Source: Paratractidigestivibacter sp003150175 (GTDB taxonomy: Bacteria; Actinomycetota; Coriobacteriia; Coriobacteriales; Atopobiaceae). Taken from it: 35,612 nucleotides of DNA. Below, piece after piece: positions 29,727 through 35,612 of this stretch. The DNA is taken from the NCBI RefSeq assembly GCF_964283195.1, contig NZ_CAXYLH010000017.1; one strand, 5' to 3'. The notes under the pieces were generated by a model that did not search any database, had not been told where the DNA came from, and was given only the letters and a program-made list of their open reading frames with translations. Made by a program: the position numbers and the translations under genes. Numbering within the stretch: position 1 is the stretch's first letter; the number at the start of each line of letters is the position of its first letter.

Positions 29727-29835
29727 CGTCTTCCTCCGCTTCCCGGGGCTCGTCCCCGTACTCTCGGTTCATCCATTCCTCGGCCCGGCGCAGCTCCTCC
29801 GCGTAGCAGGCCGACTCGTCAATCTGCCATCCCAT
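29710..29835 (-). CDS. 41-aa acidic ORF
   Basis: Small gene with GAGGAGGG 4 bases before the ATG. The peptide is Glu/Asp/Arg-rich (MGWQIDESACYAEELRRAEE, then WMNREYGDEP and an acidic tail). It overlaps the start of the 180-aa gene by 17 bases and lies 10 bases after SSB. Function unknown. Confidence 0.6.
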   Translation of the reverse strand: MGWQIDESACYAEELRRAEEWMNREYGDEPREAEEDDDERG

Positions 29836-29845
29836 CGGGCCCTCC

Positions 29846-30310
29846 TCAGAACGGGATGTCCTCGTCGTAGATGTCGGCCGCCGGCGGCGTCTGGGCTGCC
29901 CTCGCGGGCTGGGGGCGTCCCTGCGGCGCGCTCGCCGCGTAGGCCTGGGAGGCGCCCTGGGCGGGCTGCCGGGCGGCGGCGCGGGCGCTCATGAGGTCGA
30001 TATCGTCGACCACGACCTCCAGCTTGCTGCGGCGGTTGCCCTCCTTGTCCTGCCAGGAGCTGTAGCGCAGCCTGCCCTCGACCGCGACCTTCATGCCCTT
30101 GGCGAGGATGCGGTCCATTGCCTCGGCGCGTGCGCCGAAGATGACGCAGTCCACGAAGTTCGGGCGGTCCTCCCACTCGCCGGTCTGCTGGTTCCTCGCG
30201 CGGTCATTGACCGCGATGCCGAAGCGCAGGACCTGCGTGCCGGCGGGCGTCGCGCGCAGCTCCGGGTCCCTCGTGAGGTTGCCGGTGGCCATGACCTTGT
30301 TGATGCTCAT
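29846..30310 (-). CDS. ssb: Phage single-stranded DNA-binding protein
   Basis: A 154-residue SSB. The OB fold (about 1-108) begins MSINKVMATGNLTRDPELRA and includes FGIAVNDRARN, FVDCVIFGARAEAMDRILAK and KLEVVVDDIDL. A Gln/Ala/Pro-rich linker leads to the acidic tip DEDIPF used to recruit partner proteins. GGAGGGACAGGA precedes the ATG. It sits with RecT and RusA as the phage recombination/replication module. Confidence 0.95.
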   Translation of the reverse strand: MSINKVMATGNLTRDPELRATPAGTQVLRFGIAVNDRARNQQTGEWEDRPNFVDCVIFGARAEAMDRILAKGMKVAVEGRLRYSSWQDKEGNRRSKLEVVVDDIDLMSARAAARQPAQGASQAYAASAPQGRPQPARAAQTPPAADIYDEDIPF

Positions 30311-30663
30311 TCCTGTCCCTCCGTATTCCCAGCGGCCTTCCTGGCCGCCGCGGCGCCCCTCTCGAAGCGCCCGACAATCTCCGCGCAGCGGCCCTCGATC
30401 TCGGCGCACGTCGCGTCCCGGTCGAAGAAGCCCAGCTGCGCGACGGTGACGCCCCGGAAGGCGTCCCCTCCACCGAACACGAGGCCGAGCAGCGAGACGC
30501 GCCGCCGGGCCTCCTCGGCCCCGAACCCCCGGAAGATGCGGCGCGCGAAGACCGCCGCCCTCGACGGGTCCAAGCCCTCCGCGTCGACCGCCGCGGCCGC
30601 CTCGGCGACGGGGTCCCGCGCGGCCATCAGGTCGAAGATGGTCATCTGCCCCGCCGCCCTCAT
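30307..30663 (-). CDS. Phage protein of unknown function, 118 aa
   Basis: An Ala/Arg/Glu-rich helical protein (MTIFDLMAARDPVAEAAAAV, FARRIFRGFGAEEARRRVSL). GGGAGGGGG lies before the ATG at 30663. It overlaps its neighbours by 4 bases on both sides (ATGA), so it is translated as part of the operon. No family recognised. Confidence 0.7.
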   Translation of the reverse strand: MRAAGQMTIFDLMAARDPVAEAAAAVDAEGLDPSRAAVFARRIFRGFGAEEARRRVSLLGLVFGGGDAFRGVTVAQLGFFDRDATCAEIEGRCAEIVGRFERGAAAARKAAGNTEGQE

Positions 30664-30854
30664 GCGCGCCCCCTCCCAGGCACCGTGTGCGCCCTAGCCT
30701 CGAACTTGGCGTTGCACGCAAAGCAGCGCACGAGGCCCGCAGAGTTTCCGCCAACCCACCACGGGCGGGCCACGGCGCCGCACACCGGACACTCGACGCG
30801 GAACGGCGCGGCCTGCCTCTCGAACCGCCACGCGGGCGGCTCAGCGGCGCGCAT
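30660..30854 (-). CDS. Small zinc-ribbon protein, 64 aa
   Basis: Two CxxC pairs (CPVCGA near 22 and CFACNA near 44) suggest a zinc ribbon of a nucleic-acid-associated phage protein. GGGAGGCCCGCG precedes the ATG, inside the end of the previous small gene. Confidence 0.7.
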   Translation of the reverse strand: MRAAEPPAWRFERQAAPFRVECPVCGAVARPWWVGGNSAGLVRCFACNAKFEARAHTVPGRGRA

Positions 30855-31011
30855 CGCGGGCCTCCCTGCGCTCGAAGTACAGGCAACCGCACTTCTTCTC
30901 CGGCGGGGTGCGCGAGAAGGGCATCTTGCTGCAGACGCCCGCCGCGTCCCACCTGTGGCGGCACTCCGCGCACCTGCACGGCGCGAGCGGCCTCTTCTCC
31001 CCGGCCGCCAT
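30841..31011 (-). CDS. Cys-rich 56-aa protein
   Basis: A small ORF whose ATG overlaps the RecT stop (ATGA). It encodes MAAGEKRPLAPCRCAECRHR and later CSKMPFSRTPPEKKCGCLY, with six Cys and a basic tail. It probably binds zinc. Function unknown. Confidence 0.65.
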   Translation of the reverse strand: MAAGEKRPLAPCRCAECRHRWDAAGVCSKMPFSRTPPEKKCGCLYFERREARDARR

Positions 31012-31787
31012 CAGAAGTCGTAGTCCTCGTCGGCGACCTCGACCGCGTCAGGCCGCGCGTCGGGCTCGACGGGCGCGGCCTCCGGCTCGGCGGGGGCGTC
31101 CCCGTAGTACTCGGCGGGAGGCTCGTCCAGGGCCGGCGGCTCGACGGGAGCCGCCTGCGCGTCAGGCTCGGGCACGAAGGCCTTCACGGCCTGCGCGGGG
31201 CGCTCGGGCATCTCGTCGGAGTCGTAGATGCCGCCGTAGGCCCCCGGGTACGCCTCGCGCAGCGCCTGCACCAGCGCGACCTTGCGAATCATCGTCGCGG
31301 GCTTGGTCTTCCACAGACTGCGGTGCTGGTCGTACTCCTCCAGGGACACCTCGGCGCGGCTCGGCATCCTGCGGCGCTTGTCGTACACCTCGGCCCACCC
31401 GCCGACGAGGCGCTCGGTGCTGCGCCCCACGATGCAGCCCTCGCGGTACTGCAAGGCCCCGGCCCGGTCGACCACCACGATGCCCGCCTTCATGCCGTCG
31501 AAGGTCGGCTGCTGGTTGGCCGTCCGCACGAAGTAGTCCTTGCTGACGATGACCGACGCCTCGACGCGGCCCGTGGCCTTGTTCGCGAACGCCGTCATGT
31601 ACGCGTCGCCCGCGAGCGGGTTGAGGCCGCGCGCCTGGCACTTGGCCATGAACGCGAACACCTCGCGGTCGTCGACGCGCTGGCCGCCCGTGACGATGTA
31701 GCGCTGGACGATTCCCGGCGTGAGCTTGACCTCGCTGCCGTCGCTCGCCGTGTACTTGACCAGCCCGTGCTGCTTGTCATCCGCCAT
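31011..31787 (-). CDS. RecT/Bet family single-strand annealing protein
   Basis: A 258-residue phage recombinase that anneals complementary single strands. Family features: FMAKCQARGLNPLAGDAYMT, ASVIVSKDYFVRTANQQPTF and LWKTKPATMIRKVALVQALR. The last 80 residues are a Pro/Ala/Glu-rich tail ending in ADEDYDF, resembling an SSB-like acidic tip. AAGGAGTAG precedes the ATG. The DUF1351 protein upstream, SSB downstream and RusA nearby form the usual recombination module. Confidence 0.93.
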   Translation of the reverse strand: MADDKQHGLVKYTASDGSEVKLTPGIVQRYIVTGGQRVDDREVFAFMAKCQARGLNPLAGDAYMTAFANKATGRVEASVIVSKDYFVRTANQQPTFDGMKAGIVVVDRAGALQYREGCIVGRSTERLVGGWAEVYDKRRRMPSRAEVSLEEYDQHRSLWKTKPATMIRKVALVQALREAYPGAYGGIYDSDEMPERPAQAVKAFVPEPDAQAAPVEPPALDEPPAEYYGDAPAEPEAAPVEPDARPDAVEVADEDYDF

Positions 31788-31790
31788 CGT

Positions 31791-32798
31791 CTACTCCTTG
31801 TCCTTGACCAGGCTGCCGTGGACGCCCAGGGCGACCATCGCGTCGCGGAACTGCCTGAACTTCGAGCGGGGCACGCGCACCTCGAACAGAAGGACCTCCT
31901 CGGTCTCATGCGTGACGGCCTGAGAGGCGTTCTCCGGCCCTGAGGCGGGCTGTGCGGGCGTCGGTGCCTGGACGGCTCCCCGAGCGTCGCAGGCGCGGTC
32001 CTGAGCCGCGGTGCGGGCATCCTCGGCCATGCGCTCGGCCTGCTCGCGCGCTGCCCTCTCGCGCTCGGCCTCGGCACGCTCCCTGGCAGCCGCCTGCTCG
32101 GCCTCCCAGCGCTCGCGCTCCTCGCGCTGTCGCCTCAGCGCCTCCTCCCTGCGCTGCCTCTCGGCCATGTCGCGCAGGTGACGCGCGAAGTCGAGGTCTC
32201 GCAGGTAGTCCGCCTGGCGTCGTTCGGCGTCAGCCGGGTCGCCCGTGTTCGCGATGGTCCCGAGGTTCCCGGCGACGTCCTCGCACGCCTTAGCGAGCGA
32301 CTCGGCCGCCGCCTTGCGGCTGATCGACATGGCGCGCCACTTGCCCTCGTCGCCGTAGCGGGCCTCGAGCGAGTCGAACCCCAGCACCGCGGCGAGGTCG
32401 GGCCACTCGGCCTCGTAGTCGGCGCGCATGTTGGCGAGCCTGTCGCCGACCACGCGCTCCTCGTAGGCCGACTGGTTCGCCTTGAACGCCTCGTCGGCCT
32501 CCTTGAGCGGCGCGAGGATGCCCGCGGCGCGGTCCTTGAAGGCCTTGACGGCGCGCTCGACGTCGCGTGTCATGCCCTTGCGCTCGGAGTCGATCGCCGC
32601 GATCTCCTGCCGCAGCGCGGCGCGACACCTCTTGCTGTCCCTGTACTGCTCGGCGGTCTCGACGGCGAACGGCGTCCACTCGGCGCGCGCGGCCTCGACC
32701 TTGCCGGAGGCGGCGGCGAGCCACCTGTCGGCCTCACCCAGCGTCGCGGGCGCCTCGATGACCTCCGCGCTCGCCTCGATTACTTCCTTGTTGTCCAT
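31791..32798 (-). CDS. DUF1351 phage protein (RecT partner)
   Basis: A 335-residue protein with a mostly helical N-terminal half (SKRCRAALRQEIAAIDSERK, FKDRAAGILAPLKEADEAFK) typical of DUF1351, then a long charged coiled coil (about 205-265, RREEALRRQREERERWEAEQ). The C-terminal FRQFRDAMVALGVHGSLVKD follows. GGAGGAATC is right before the ATG at 32798; the frame is open further upstream but that part overlaps RusA. Commonly found next to RecT; exact role unknown. Confidence 0.85.
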   Translation of the reverse strand: MDNKEVIEASAEVIEAPATLGEADRWLAAASGKVEAARAEWTPFAVETAEQYRDSKRCRAALRQEIAAIDSERKGMTRDVERAVKAFKDRAAGILAPLKEADEAFKANQSAYEERVVGDRLANMRADYEAEWPDLAAVLGFDSLEARYGDEGKWRAMSISRKAAAESLAKACEDVAGNLGTIANTGDPADAERRQADYLRDLDFARHLRDMAERQRREEALRRQREERERWEAEQAAARERAEAERERAAREQAERMAEDARTAAQDRACDARGAVQAPTPAQPASGPENASQAVTHETEEVLLFEVRVPRSKFRQFRDAMVALGVHGSLVKDKE

Positions 32799-32806
32799 GA
32801 TTCCTC

Positions 32807-33235
32807 CTAGAAAAGCGTCTCGCCGGGGGCGTAGTCGCACGGCCCCACGTAGACCTGCGTCTCGAACTCCATGCCGCGTGAGCGCGGCATCTTCCTCACG
32901 ACCAGCTCGGTCACCGCCGCGTCGTCCGCGTAGGCGAGCCCGTTCAGGGCGTCGAGCACCTGCTTGGCGACGTTGTCGGCGTCGGGCTTGACCGTGTACG
33001 GCTCGCGAACGACCTTCTTCGGCCTCGCCTTCGGCAGCGGGGCGAAGACGAGCACCTCGACCCTCGCCGGGCCGTCGAGCATCGGGTACGGGCCGCGGAA
33101 CGCCTTGCGGAACTCGGCGGCGATGACGCGCTTGCGCTGCTCGTCGTCGCTCGCCTCGTAGAGCCACGCCCTGCGCCCGCCGTTGCGGATGCGCGGCCTG
33201 CCCTGGTGGGCGACGAGCGGGACCGAGAAGGTCAC
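32807..33235 (-). CDS. RusA-like Holliday junction resolvase
   Basis: A 142-residue nuclease that resolves recombination or replication junctions. The RusA signature with metal-binding Asp residues is present (KPDADNVAKQVLDALNG, YADDAAVTELVVRK). The GTG at 33235 follows GAGGGG and begins VTFSVPLVAHQGRPRIR, a normal RusA start. A longer form from 33280 would overlap the previous gene. Confidence 0.88.
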   Translation of the reverse strand: MTFSVPLVAHQGRPRIRNGGRRAWLYEASDDEQRKRVIAAEFRKAFRGPYPMLDGPARVEVLVFAPLPKARPKKVVREPYTVKPDADNVAKQVLDALNGLAYADDAAVTELVVRKMPRSRGMEFETQVYVGPCDYAPGETLF

Positions 33236-33251
33236 CTCGGGACCCCTCGGC

Positions 33252-33521
33252 TCACACGGGGATCGCATCGGAGAGCACACCGCCCTTCATCGACGCGACG
33301 CGGTCGAGCATCCAGGAGCGCCACCCGCCGAGGCTCGTCGCGTCGAACTCGACCGTGAGCACGGCGTGGCCGTAGAGCTCGCCGAAGTCGAGCGTGAGGC
33401 GCGACCTCGGCTGCCTGGGGCCGCGCCCGGCCAGCCCAGCCACGCCAGGCGGCACCGCCTGCCCGGTCGCGCGGCAGTACTCGGCGACCTCCTCGGGCGT
33501 CATCGAGCTGGACCCCCTCAT
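33252..33521 (-). CDS. Phage protein of unknown function, 89 aa
   Basis: Starts at the ATG with AGGAGG 7 bases upstream, overlapping the excisionase-like gene by 4 bases. It encodes MRGSSSMTPEEVAEYCRATG and a C-terminal DFGELYGHAVLTVEFDATSL. No family recognised. Confidence 0.65.
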   Translation of the reverse strand: MRGSSSMTPEEVAEYCRATGQAVPPGVAGLAGRGPRQPRSRLTLDFGELYGHAVLTVEFDATSLGGWRSWMLDRVASMKGGVLSDAIPV

Positions 33522-33754
33522 GCGCAGACCTCCTGAAGCCACTCGTCGACGGCCGTGACCGTGACCTTCATCCCGCGCTTCTTGCCTGCCGGCATGAAGA
33601 CCCTGAGCCTGCCCGCGTGTATCTCGTCGTAGAGCGTCGTGAGCGGGATGCCGAGGTACCTCGACGTGTCGGCCACCGTGTAGGACATCTGGGGCTTCAG
33701 CCCCGCTGCCAGCGCGAAGCAGAGGGCGGTGGACTCGTCAGCGCTCGTCCTCAT
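33518..33754 (-). CDS. Excisionase-like HTH protein, 78 aa
   Basis: A MerR/excisionase-type HTH_17 (SYTVADTSRYLGIPLTTLYD, EIHAGRLRVFMPAGKKR) covers about residues 24-75. GGAGGCATGG precedes the ATG. In the early operon such a protein may act in excision (Xis) or as a DNA-binding regulator. Confidence 0.75.
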   Translation of the reverse strand: MRTSADESTALCFALAAGLKPQMSYTVADTSRYLGIPLTTLYDEIHAGRLRVFMPAGKKRGMKVTVTAVDEWLQEVCA

Positions 33755-33900
33755 TCCATGCCTCCAACCACCGCGAACGCCATGACCATGACCACGACGA
33801 AGCGCCCCTCGTGGCCCTCGAAGACGCGCTCGTAGACCCAGTCGAAGACGTCGGAGACGACTCCGACGGAGCCGAAGATGAGCTTGTCTGATAGACTCAT
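33751..33900 (-). CDS. 49-aa membrane-associated protein
   Basis: A small gene with TTGGAGGTCGAGCA before the ATG and a 4-base overlap with the excisionase-like gene. It encodes MSLSDKLIFGSVGVVSDVFD, a charged middle, and a hydrophobic end (RFVVVMVMAFAVVGGME). Function unknown. Confidence 0.6.
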   Translation of the reverse strand: MSLSDKLIFGSVGVVSDVFDWVYERVFEGHEGRFVVVMVMAFAVVGGME

Positions 33901-33923
33901 TGCTCGACCTCCAATCGGTCGTT

Positions 33924-33966
33924 AAGCCGCCCGCGCCTGCAAGCATCGGGGCGGCTTTTCCTTTTC
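33924..33966 (+). terminator. Hairpin with T-tract on the + strand, opposite to local genes
   Basis: AAGCCGCCC (33924-33932) pairs with GGGCGGCTT (33949-33957), followed on the + strand by TTCCTTTTC. On the minus strand the stem is followed only by AACG, so it is oriented for + transcription although all nearby genes are leftward. Confidence 0.65.
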
Positions 33967-33976
33967 TGCCGTGGCC

Positions 33977-34729
33977 CTACGCCGCCTCGCCCGTCTTGCC
34001 GTAGCGCTCGAGGAAGTACCGCTGGCCCTTGCCCGTGACCTTGGGCGTGCGGCTGAGCGTCACGTGGCCGTCGGAGTGCGTGACCGCGGTCTCCTTGATT
34101 CGGAAGAGCCCGAGGTCCATCGCGCGCTGGGTGGGCACGTTGCGGTTCTGCCCGACGTTGCCCAGGTAGCCGTCCTCGCGAAGCATGGCGAAGAGACGGT
34201 TCTGGCCGACGTCGACCCCGTTCTGGCGCATCATCTTGGCAAGCTCGCCGACCAGGCACGTGCCGTCGCTTGCAGCTACCGCGTCCGCGAACAGGGCCTT
34301 CGGCTCAAGCTCGGCGATGCGGCTCTTCTGGCGGTCGATGGTGGCCTGGGCGAGGAGCACCGCGCGGGCCATCGTCTGCTCGGGCGTCTCGTCGCGCGCG
34401 ACCATGTAGCCGCCGTCGCGCCGCAGGGCCGGGAGCACCTCGTGCGTCACCCAGCGCTGGAAGGCCTTGGCCTCCGGCTTGCGAGAGCGCATGACGAGCT
34501 TGTAGAAGCCGGGCTCGGTGACGCACACCATCTTTTGAGCGCCGGAGGGGGTGTTTACTAGACACTCCCCCTTCTCATCGTCGTCGAGATACCGAGTAGA
34601 GTCCTGCTGTCTTCCAAGCCCTAGAACGGCGCAGACATCCTTTGCAACAAGCATCGGTTCCCCAGCGACGCTTTGAATCGCACGCACAGCGCCGAACCCC
34701 TCGCTGTTAAAAACACGAATCTCGTTCAT
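33977..34729 (-). CDS. Phage antirepressor (BRO-N plus KilAC)
   Basis: A 250-residue protein. The BRO-N domain (about 1-110) is seen in MNEIRVFNSEGFGAVRAIQS, VAKDVCAVLGLG and FYKLVMRSRKPEAKAFQRWV. A helical linker is followed by a KilAC domain (about 140-245, LVGELAKMMRQNGVDVGQNR, LFAMLREDGYLGN). Such proteins counter the CI repressor and favour lytic growth. GGTGGAGGTTC precedes the ATG, which overlaps the Cro-like stop (TAATG). This suits a repressor lacking a self-cleavage domain. Confidence 0.92.
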   Translation of the reverse strand: MNEIRVFNSEGFGAVRAIQSVAGEPMLVAKDVCAVLGLGRQQDSTRYLDDDEKGECLVNTPSGAQKMVCVTEPGFYKLVMRSRKPEAKAFQRWVTHEVLPALRRDGGYMVARDETPEQTMARAVLLAQATIDRQKSRIAELEPKALFADAVAASDGTCLVGELAKMMRQNGVDVGQNRLFAMLREDGYLGNVGQNRNVPTQRAMDLGLFRIKETAVTHSDGHVTLSRTPKVTGKGQRYFLERYGKTGEAA

Positions 34730-34956
34730 TACTGAACCTCCACCTCCTTATGCTTCACGAAGTCATCGGTCGAACATCCAAGTGAACTAGCCAGCTTGAC
34801 AAGCGTCGGAAACTGCGGTTTCACTGCACATCTCTCGTAATCAGAGATGACACCTGCGGAAACTCCCGACGCTTCCGCCAAATCGAGCTGTGTCCAGCCT
34901 CGCGCCATGCGCTTGGACTTCATGACGCGAGAAAGAAACTCGCTGTCGTACTCCAA
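34729..34956 (-). CDS. Cro-like XRE-family regulator, 75 aa
   Basis: An XRE helix-turn-helix (GWTQLDLAEASGVSAGVISD, YERCAVKPQFPTLVKLASSL) fills most of the protein. The TTG at 34956 has GGAGGTGT 3-5 bases upstream, better than the upstream ATG at 35010, which lies over the -10/+1 region of the promoter. First gene of the leftward early operon, divergent from the CI-like repressor. Confidence 0.8.
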   Translation of the reverse strand: MEYDSEFLSRVMKSKRMARGWTQLDLAEASGVSAGVISDYERCAVKPQFPTLVKLASSLGCSTDDFVKHKEVEVQ

Positions 34957-34981
34957 ACCACACCTCCAATCATTTATACGG

Positions 34982-35053
34982 TTTCCGTGTATGTCCATTA
35001 TTAAAAACACGCATTGCGGTTATGTCAAGAAAGAATTACCCGATTTCCGTATT
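34982..35053. promoter_or_regulatory. Lysis-lysogeny switch: candidate operators
   Basis: The AT-rich gap between the divergent XRE genes has TTTCCGTGTA (34982-34991) and TTTCCGTATT (35044-35053). The first lies within a near-palindrome ATACGG-TTT-CCGTgTAT. They flank the leftward promoter and overlap the likely rightward one, so they are the best candidate CI/Cro sites. Confidence 0.5.
35000..35028 (-). promoter_or_regulatory. Leftward early promoter (PL-like)
   Basis: On the minus strand TTGACA (35028-35023) is separated by exactly 17 bases from TTTAAT (35005-35000), close to the housekeeping sigma consensus. It drives the Cro-like gene, antirepressor and early operon. Confidence 0.85.
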
Positions 35054-35060
35054 TTTTTGC

Positions 35061-35066
35061 GATACT
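35061..35066 (+). promoter_or_regulatory. Probable -10 box of the repressor promoter
   Basis: GATACT lies 27 bases before the repressor GTG, after a TTTTTTT run. No good -35 is seen, so the promoter may be weak or need activation. Confidence 0.35.
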
Positions 35067-35093
35067 TAGCTAAAGGCAGCGAAAGGAGAGGCA

Positions 35094-35438
35094 GTGGAAC
35101 TGCGACTGAAGGAACTCCGCAAGCAGGCAAAAATCAACCAAACCGAACTAGCCAAGAAGATCGGAACAACACAGCGGGTTGTCAGCTCTTGGGAGACGGG
35201 AGAGACAACCTTGTCAGTAGAGGACGCCTGTAAGATCGCGACGGCGCTCGGATGCACGCTCGACGAGCTGGCGGGCCGCGAGACCCAAGGCATCGACCCG
35301 AGCCTCGCCCGCAACTACCGCGCCCTGGGGCCGGAGGGCCGCGCCGCGCTGGTCGCCACGAGCGACGCGCTGGCCGAGAGGCTCCCGCAGGCCCCCGAAA
35401 AAGTGTCTGGGGGGGGGTCCGTCCATGACCGTGCTTAG
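35094..35438 (+). CDS. CI-like XRE-family repressor, short form
   Basis: A 114-residue repressor with an N-terminal XRE HTH (about 12-62, NQTELAKKIGTTQRVVSSWE, TGETTLSVEDACKIATALGC). The short C-terminal part lacks an S24 self-cleavage domain, so induction probably depends on the antirepressor rather than RecA. AAAGGAGAGG precedes the GTG. Near the 3' end the gene has a run of nine G (35409-35417); loss of one G would shift the frame and give a different C-terminus ending near 35452. Confidence 0.85.
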   Translation: MELRLKELRKQAKINQTELAKKIGTTQRVVSSWETGETTLSVEDACKIATALGCTLDELAGRETQGIDPSLARNYRALGPEGRAALVATSDALAERLPQAPEKVSGGGSVHDRA

Positions 35439-35483
35439 GCTGGCGGCGTAGATAAACGAGAAAGGTAAGGAGGCGGTGCGCCC

Positions 35484-35612
35484 ATGACGGTCGGATGGGA
35501 CGACCTCGACTCAACTGCGAGGAGCTACCTCGCCTTGCAGAAGGACGTCTGCGACGGGGTCTACGACCGCAGGTGGCCGGCGCCCGGCAAGAAGCTGTCA
35601 ATAGAGCTGATA
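35484..35612 (+). CDS. Partial ORF, cut by the window end
   Basis: A gene starting ATG after GTAAGGAGGCGG, encoding MTVGWDDLDSTARSYLALQK and at least 43 residues before the edge. It is in the same direction as the repressor and may be part of the lysogeny operon. No family can be assigned from this fragment. Confidence 0.55.
   Translation, partial: MTVGWDDLDSTARSYLALQKDVCDGVYDRRWPAPGKKLSIELI

Noticed and set aside
35044..35053. Similarity of TTTCCGTAT in the switch region to the shufflon core ATTCCGTAT
   Set aside because: It lacks the flanking arms (GGAT/ATCC) and has no cassette next to it; probably coincidence.
1..35612. CRISPR arrays and rRNA genes
   Set aside because: No regularly spaced repeat-spacer pattern and no rRNA-like sequence were seen on either strand.

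Overview
This window joins an ordinary chromosomal segment (1 to about 7.5 kb) to the left end of a long, apparently intact siphovirus-type prophage (about 7.6 kb to the right edge, where it runs off). The DNA is GC-rich, Shine-Dalgarno sites are strong (AGGAGG-like), and secreted binding proteins are Tat-type lipoproteins. An actinobacterial GlnR-like orphan regulator is present. Together these suggest a Gram-positive actinomycetote, most likely a gut Coriobacteriia (Collinsella/Olsenella-like). The taxon is an inference; no rRNA is present.

Host part, all transcribed leftward: a membrane-anchored HtrA-type serine protease with a PDZ domain (437-2062), a GlnR-like atypical response regulator (2298-2972), and a polar amino-acid ABC importer operon. 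The importer has two tandem paralogous binding lipoproteins (6395-7243, 5496-6323), a permease with an unusual extracytoplasmic N-terminal domain (4086-5375) and an ATPase (3233-4096). A structured leader lies upstream of the operon (about 7290-7430), and a perfect 16-bp-arm hairpin separates the binding proteins from the permease. Intrinsic terminators close each unit.

Prophage part: almost everything is transcribed leftward from a promoter at about 35000-35028. From right to left: a short CI-like repressor on the + strand, a Cro-like protein, a KilAC/BRO antirepressor, small proteins, an excisionase-like protein, a RusA resolvase, DUF1351, RecT, SSB, a DUF4373-type replication protein, an HTH/zinc protein, a TerL with a TerS-like N-terminal extension, portal, MuF-type head protein with a C-terminal JAB-like metalloprotease domain, scaffold, major capsid, four head-tail connectors, major tail protein, two tail assembly chaperones, tape measure, Dit-like and hub proteins, receptor-binding tail fibre, and a lysis cassette (holin candidates, amidase endolysin). 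Several small genes of 33-56 codons were found by reading start, RBS and stop directly.

The standout feature is at 9868-12525: a tail-fibre shufflon. The fibre gene's constant N-terminus ends at a short site (ATTCCGTATCCC, encoding part of D-S-V-S). Three further copies of this 12-bp core each lead, in the same reading frame, into a different C-terminal module of about 95-105 residues. Two silent modules follow in the same orientation and one lies inverted. A dedicated tyrosine recombinase gene sits next to the array, and its own stop codon abuts the outermost site. Inversion between sites would replace the receptor-binding tip of the fibre. A second candidate system is the MuF-JAB fusion followed by a small acidic ORF and a terminator in a stretch of visibly lower GC, which looks like an exchangeable toxin/immunity-like cassette.
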